Source: Antedon mediterranea (taxonomy: Eukaryota > Echinodermata > Crinoidea > Comatulida > Antedonidae). From it: a stretch of 64,000 bases of DNA. The stretch is taken from assembly GCF_964355755.1 (NCBI RefSeq), contig NC_092672.1, forward strand, positions 16,366,501 through 16,430,500, in the 5' to 3' direction. The notes under the pieces are model-generated. The model was given only the letters and a program-made list of their open reading frames with translations, was not told where the DNA came from and made no database searches. The translations under genes were made by a program, and so were the position numbers. Each line of letters starts with the position of its first letter. Within the stretch, counting starts at the first letter, position 1. Positions 60,101-64,000 of the stretch are shown piece by piece.

Positions 60101-63100
60101 AGCGAGAGAGACATAGATCAGCGACAGAGAGATAGATAGATCAGCGACAGAGAGATAGATCAGCGAGAGAGAGAGATAGATCAGCGAGAAAGAGATAGAT
60201 CAGCGACAGAGATATAGATCAGCGAGAGAGATAGATCAGCGATAGAGAGATAGATCAGCGAGAGAGAGAGATAGATCAGCGAGAGAGAGAGAGAGATAGA
60301 TCAACGAGAGAGAGGTAGATCAGCGAGCGAGAGATAGAACAGCGAGAGAGAGTTAGATCAGCGAGAGAGAGAGATATATCAGCGACAGAGAGATAGATCA
60401 GCGAGAGATAGATCAGCGAGAGAGAGAGATAGATCAGCGAGAGAGAGATAGATCAGCGAGAGAGAGAGAGATAGATAGATCAACGAGAGAGAGAGATAGA
60501 TCGGCGAGAGAGAGATAGATAGATCAGCGAGAGAGACATAGATCAGCGACAGAGAGATAGATAGATCAGCGAGAGAGAGATAGATCAGCGAGAGAGAGAG
60601 ATAGATAGATCAGCGAGAGAGATAGATCAGCCAGAGGGAGATAGATCAGCCAGAGAGAGAGATAGATCAGCGTGAGAGAGATAGATCAGCGAGAGAGAGA
60701 TAGATCAGCGAGAGAGAGAGATAGATCAGCGAGAGATATAGATCAGCGAGAGAGAGATAGATCAGCGAGAGAGAGATAGATCAGCGAGAGAGAGATAGAT
60801 CAGCGAGAGCGAGAGATAGATAGATCAGCGAGAGAGAAATAGATCAGCGAGAGAGAGAGATAGATCAGCGAGAGAGAGATAGATCAGGGACAGAGAGATA
60901 GATAGATCAGCGAGAGAGAGATAGATCTGCGAGAGAGAGATAGATAGATCAGCAAGAGAGATATAGATCAGCGAGAGAGAGAGATAGATAGATCAGCGAG
61001 AGAGAGATTGATCAGCGAGAGAGAGATAGATAGATCAGCGAGAAAGAGATAGATCAGCGAGAGAGAGATAGATAGATCAGCGAGAGAGAGATAGATCAGC
61101 GAGAGAGAGATATATCAGCGAGAGAGAGATAGATCAGCGAGAGAGAGATAGATCAGCGAGAGAGAGAGAGAGATAGATCAGCGAGAGAGAGATAGATCAG
61201 CGAGAGAGAGATAGATAGATCAGCGAGAGAGAGAGATAGATCAGCGAGAGAGAGATAGATAGATCAGCGAGAGAGAGAGATAGATAAGCGAGAGAGAGAT
61301 ATATAGATCAGCGAGAGAGAGATAGATCAGCGAGAGAGAGATAGATCAGCGAGAGAGAGATTGATCAGCGAGAGAGAGATAGATCAGCGAGAGAGAGATA
61401 GATCAGCGAGAGAGAGATTGATCAGCGAGAGAGAAATAGATCAGCGACAAAGAAATAGATCAGCGAGAGAGATAGATCAGCGAGAGAGAGATAGATCAGC
61501 GAAAGAGAAATAGATCAGCGAGAGAGAGATAGATCAGCGAGAGAGAGATAGATCAGCGAGAGAGAGAGATAGATCAGCGAGAGAGAGATAGATCAGCGAG
61601 AGAGAGAGATAGATAGATCAGCGAGAGAGAGATAGATCAGCGAGAGAGAGATAGATAGATCAGCGAGAGAGAGATAGATCAGGGAGAGAGAGAGAGATAT
61701 ATCAGCGAGAGAGAGATAGATCAGCGAGAGAGAGATAGATCAGCGAGAGAGAGAGATAGATCAGCGAGAGAGAGATAGATCAGCGAGAGAGAGATAGATA
61801 GATCAGCGAGAGAGAGAGATTGATCAGCGAGAGAGAGATAGATAGATCAGCGAGAGAGAGAGATAGATCAGCGAGAGAGAGATAGATAGATCAGCGAGAG
61901 AGAGAGATAGATTAGCGAGAGAGAGATAGATAGATCAGCGAGAGAGAGAGAGATCGATCAGCGAGAGAGAGAGAGATAGATATGCGAGAGAGAGAGAGAG
62001 AGAGAGAGAGATAGATCAGCGAGAGATAGATAGATAGATCAGCGAGAGAGAGATAGATCAGCGACAGAGAGATAGATAGATCAGCGAGAGAGAGATAGAT
62101 CAGCGAGAGAGAGAGATAGATCAGCGAGAAAGAGATAGATCAGCGACAGAGATATAGATCAGCGAGAGAGATAGATCAGCGACAGAGATATAGATCAGCG
62201 AGAGAGATAGATCAGCGATAGAGAGATAGATCAGCGAGAGAGAGAGATAGATCAGCGAGAGAGAGAGAGAGATAGATCAACGAGAGAGAGGTAGATCAGC
62301 GAGCGAGAGATAGAACAGCGAGAGAGAGTTAGATCAGCGAGAGAGAGAGAGATATATCAGCGACAGAGAGATAGATCAGCGAGAGATAGATCAGCGAGAG
62401 AGAGAGATAGATCAGCAAGAGAGAGATAGATCAGCGAGAGAGAGAGAGATAGATAGATCAGCGAGAGAGAGAGATAGATCGGCGAGAGAGAGATAGATAG
62501 ATCAGCGAGAGAGAGATAGATCAGCGACAGAGAGATAGATAGATCAGCGAGAGAGAGATAGATCAGCGAGAGAGAGAGATAGATAGATCAGCGAGAGAGA
62601 GATAGATCAGCGACAGAGAGATAGATCAGCGACAGAGATAGATCAGCGAGAGAGATAGATCAGCGAGAAAGAGATAGATCAGCGAGAAAGAGGTAGATCA
62701 GCGAGCGAGAGATAGATCAGCGAGAGAGAGATAGATCAGCGAGAGAGAGATAGATCAGCGAGAGAGATAGATCAGCGAGAGAGAGATAGATCAGCGAGAG
62801 CGAGAGATAGATCAGCGAGAGAGAGATAGATCAGCGAGAGAGAGAGATAGATAGATCAGCGAGAGACAGATAGATCAGCGAGAGAGAGATAGATAGATCA
62901 GCAAGAGAGAGAGATAGATCAGCGACAGAGAGATAGATAGATCAGCGAGAGAGAGATAGATCAGCGAGAGAGAGATAGATAGATCAGCGAGAGAGATATA
63001 GATCAGCGACATAGAGATAGATCAGCGAGAGAGATAGATCAGCAAGAGAGATAGATCAGCGAGAGAGAGAGATAGATCAACGAGAGAGAGATAGATCAGC

Positions 63101-64000
63101 GAGAGAGATAGATCAGCGAGAGAGAGATAGATCAGCGAGAGAGAGAGAGAGATAGATCAGCGAGAGAGAGATAGATCAGCGAGAGAGAGATAGATCAGCG
63201 AGAGAGAGATAGATCAGTGAGAGATAGATCAGCGAGAGAGAGATAGATCAGCGAGAGAGAGAGAGATCAGCGAGAGAGATAGATCAGCGAGAGAGAGATA
63301 TATCAGCGAGAGAGAGATAGATCAGCGAGAGAGATAGATCAGCGAGAGAGAAATAGATCAGCGAGAGAGATAGATCAGCGAGAGAGAGAGATAGATAGAT
63401 CAGCGAGAGAGAGAGAGAGATAGATAGATAAGCGAGAGAGAGATAGATAGATCAGCGAGAGAGAGAGAGAGAGAGATCAGCGAGAGAGAGATAGATAGAT
63501 CAGCGAGAGAGAGAGATAGTTAGATCAGCGAGAGAGAGAGATAGATCAGCGAGAGAGAGATAGATATATCAGCGAGAGAGAGAGAGCGATAGATCAGAGA
63601 AAGAGAGAGAGAGATAGATCAGCGAGAGATAGAGATAGATAGATCAGCGAGAGAGAGAGAGATCAGCGAGAGAGAGATAGATAGATCAGCGAGAGAGAGA
63701 GATAGTTAGATCAGCGAGAGAAAGAGAGATAGATCAGCGAGAGAGAGAGATAGATAGATCAGCGAGAGAGAGAGAGAGAGATAGATCAGAGAGAGAGATA
63801 GATCAGCGAGAGAGAAATAGATCAGAGAGAGAGAGAGAGAGATAGATCAGAGAGAGAGATAGATCAGCGAGAGAGAGATAGATCAGCGAGAGAGAGAGAT
63901 AGATCAACGAGAGAGAGATAGATCAGCGAGAGAGATAGATCAGCGAGAGAGAGATAGATCAGCGAGAGAGAGATAGATCAGCGAGAGAGAGATAGATCAG
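36099..64000 (+). repeat. GATAGATCAGCGAGAGAGA satellite, block 2 (to window edge)
   Basis: Uninterrupted satellite of the same monomer family as block 1, running off the window. From 36.1 to 37.3 kb it copies 31.0-32.2 kb. Repeats of about 0.93 kb (CTAGAGAGAGAGAGATAGAG near 37288 and 38220) and 0.54 kb (GAGAGGATAG near 39162 and 39700; TATTTCAGCG near 39412 and 39948) follow, then a 6.0-kb unit. No gene, tRNA or other element was found in these 28 kb. Confidence 0.95.
40080..52200 (+). repeat. About 6.0-kb higher-order repeat, two adjacent copies
   Basis: Rare variants recur about 6.0 kb apart in the same order: GGCGAGCGAGAAGA near 40092 and 46156, CATCGAGCGAGAGATAG at 42505 and 48506 (6001 bp), GACATAGAGATAG near 43211 and 49213, and TATATAGGCGGGAG near 44750 and 50745. 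Between markers the length-variant pattern also agrees almost base for base. Further mosaic copies of its segments follow at 52.5-64 kb: GCGAGAGATAGAACAGC near 53102, 59085, 60324 and 62300. Confidence 0.75.

Overview
The window looks like a repeat-dominated, AT-rich stretch of an animal nuclear genome. There are GT-AG introns, Pol III-type tRNA units, nested DNA transposons, foldback elements, minisatellites and more than 35 kb of short-period satellite, and no prokaryotic gene arrangement. The palindromic word AGGCCTA/TAGGCCT recurs throughout the non-satellite DNA. I associate that habit, together with Ginger1-type transposons, with marine invertebrate deuterostomes such as echinoderms. This placement is an impression, not a proof.

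Layout. 1-1.25 kb: pieces of a minus-strand gene, the last running off the window edge and resembling an XPG/FEN-type nuclease core. 2.19-21.57 kb: a region bounded by an inverted pair of about 380-bp repeats. Inside are two arrays of a 131-bp minisatellite (11 and 24 monomers), each behind the same leader; two direct copies of a foldback element, one with an internal deletion; a 109-bp hairpin; a tandem pair of tRNA-Glu-like units; and the best gene of the window. That gene (minus strand, 11594-16804) is a three-exon Ginger1-type transposase of 643 codons. It has an HHCC zinc finger, a complete D-D-35-E catalytic triad, a GPY motif and the first part of a C-terminal OTU cysteine-protease domain. 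Downstream of it lie remnants of a zinc-ribbon domain.

21.9-25.65 kb: three tandem tRNA-Glu-type repeat units, the last with an intact cloverleaf and UUC anticodon. One unit is interrupted by a 2.95-kb transposon whose long terminal inverted repeats (about 410-470 bp) carry tandem CCTATTATGGACA boxes. 25.65-64.0 kb: a purine-rich satellite with a basic 19-bp monomer (GATAGATCAGCGAGAGAGA) in length variants, starting inverted for about 115 bp directly against the last tRNA. Sparse marker variants show higher-order repeats of about 0.5, 0.93, 1.08, 2.78 and 6.0 kb. One 2.3-kb non-satellite island (33781-36098), with a CCAAT/TATA promoter-like start, interrupts it. A paralogous satellite copy without the island is visible near 31.0 kb.

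There is no operon-like cooperation. The picture is a nest of mobile and tandem DNA with one recognisable transposase gene. Most short open frames come from repeats and are not annotated.
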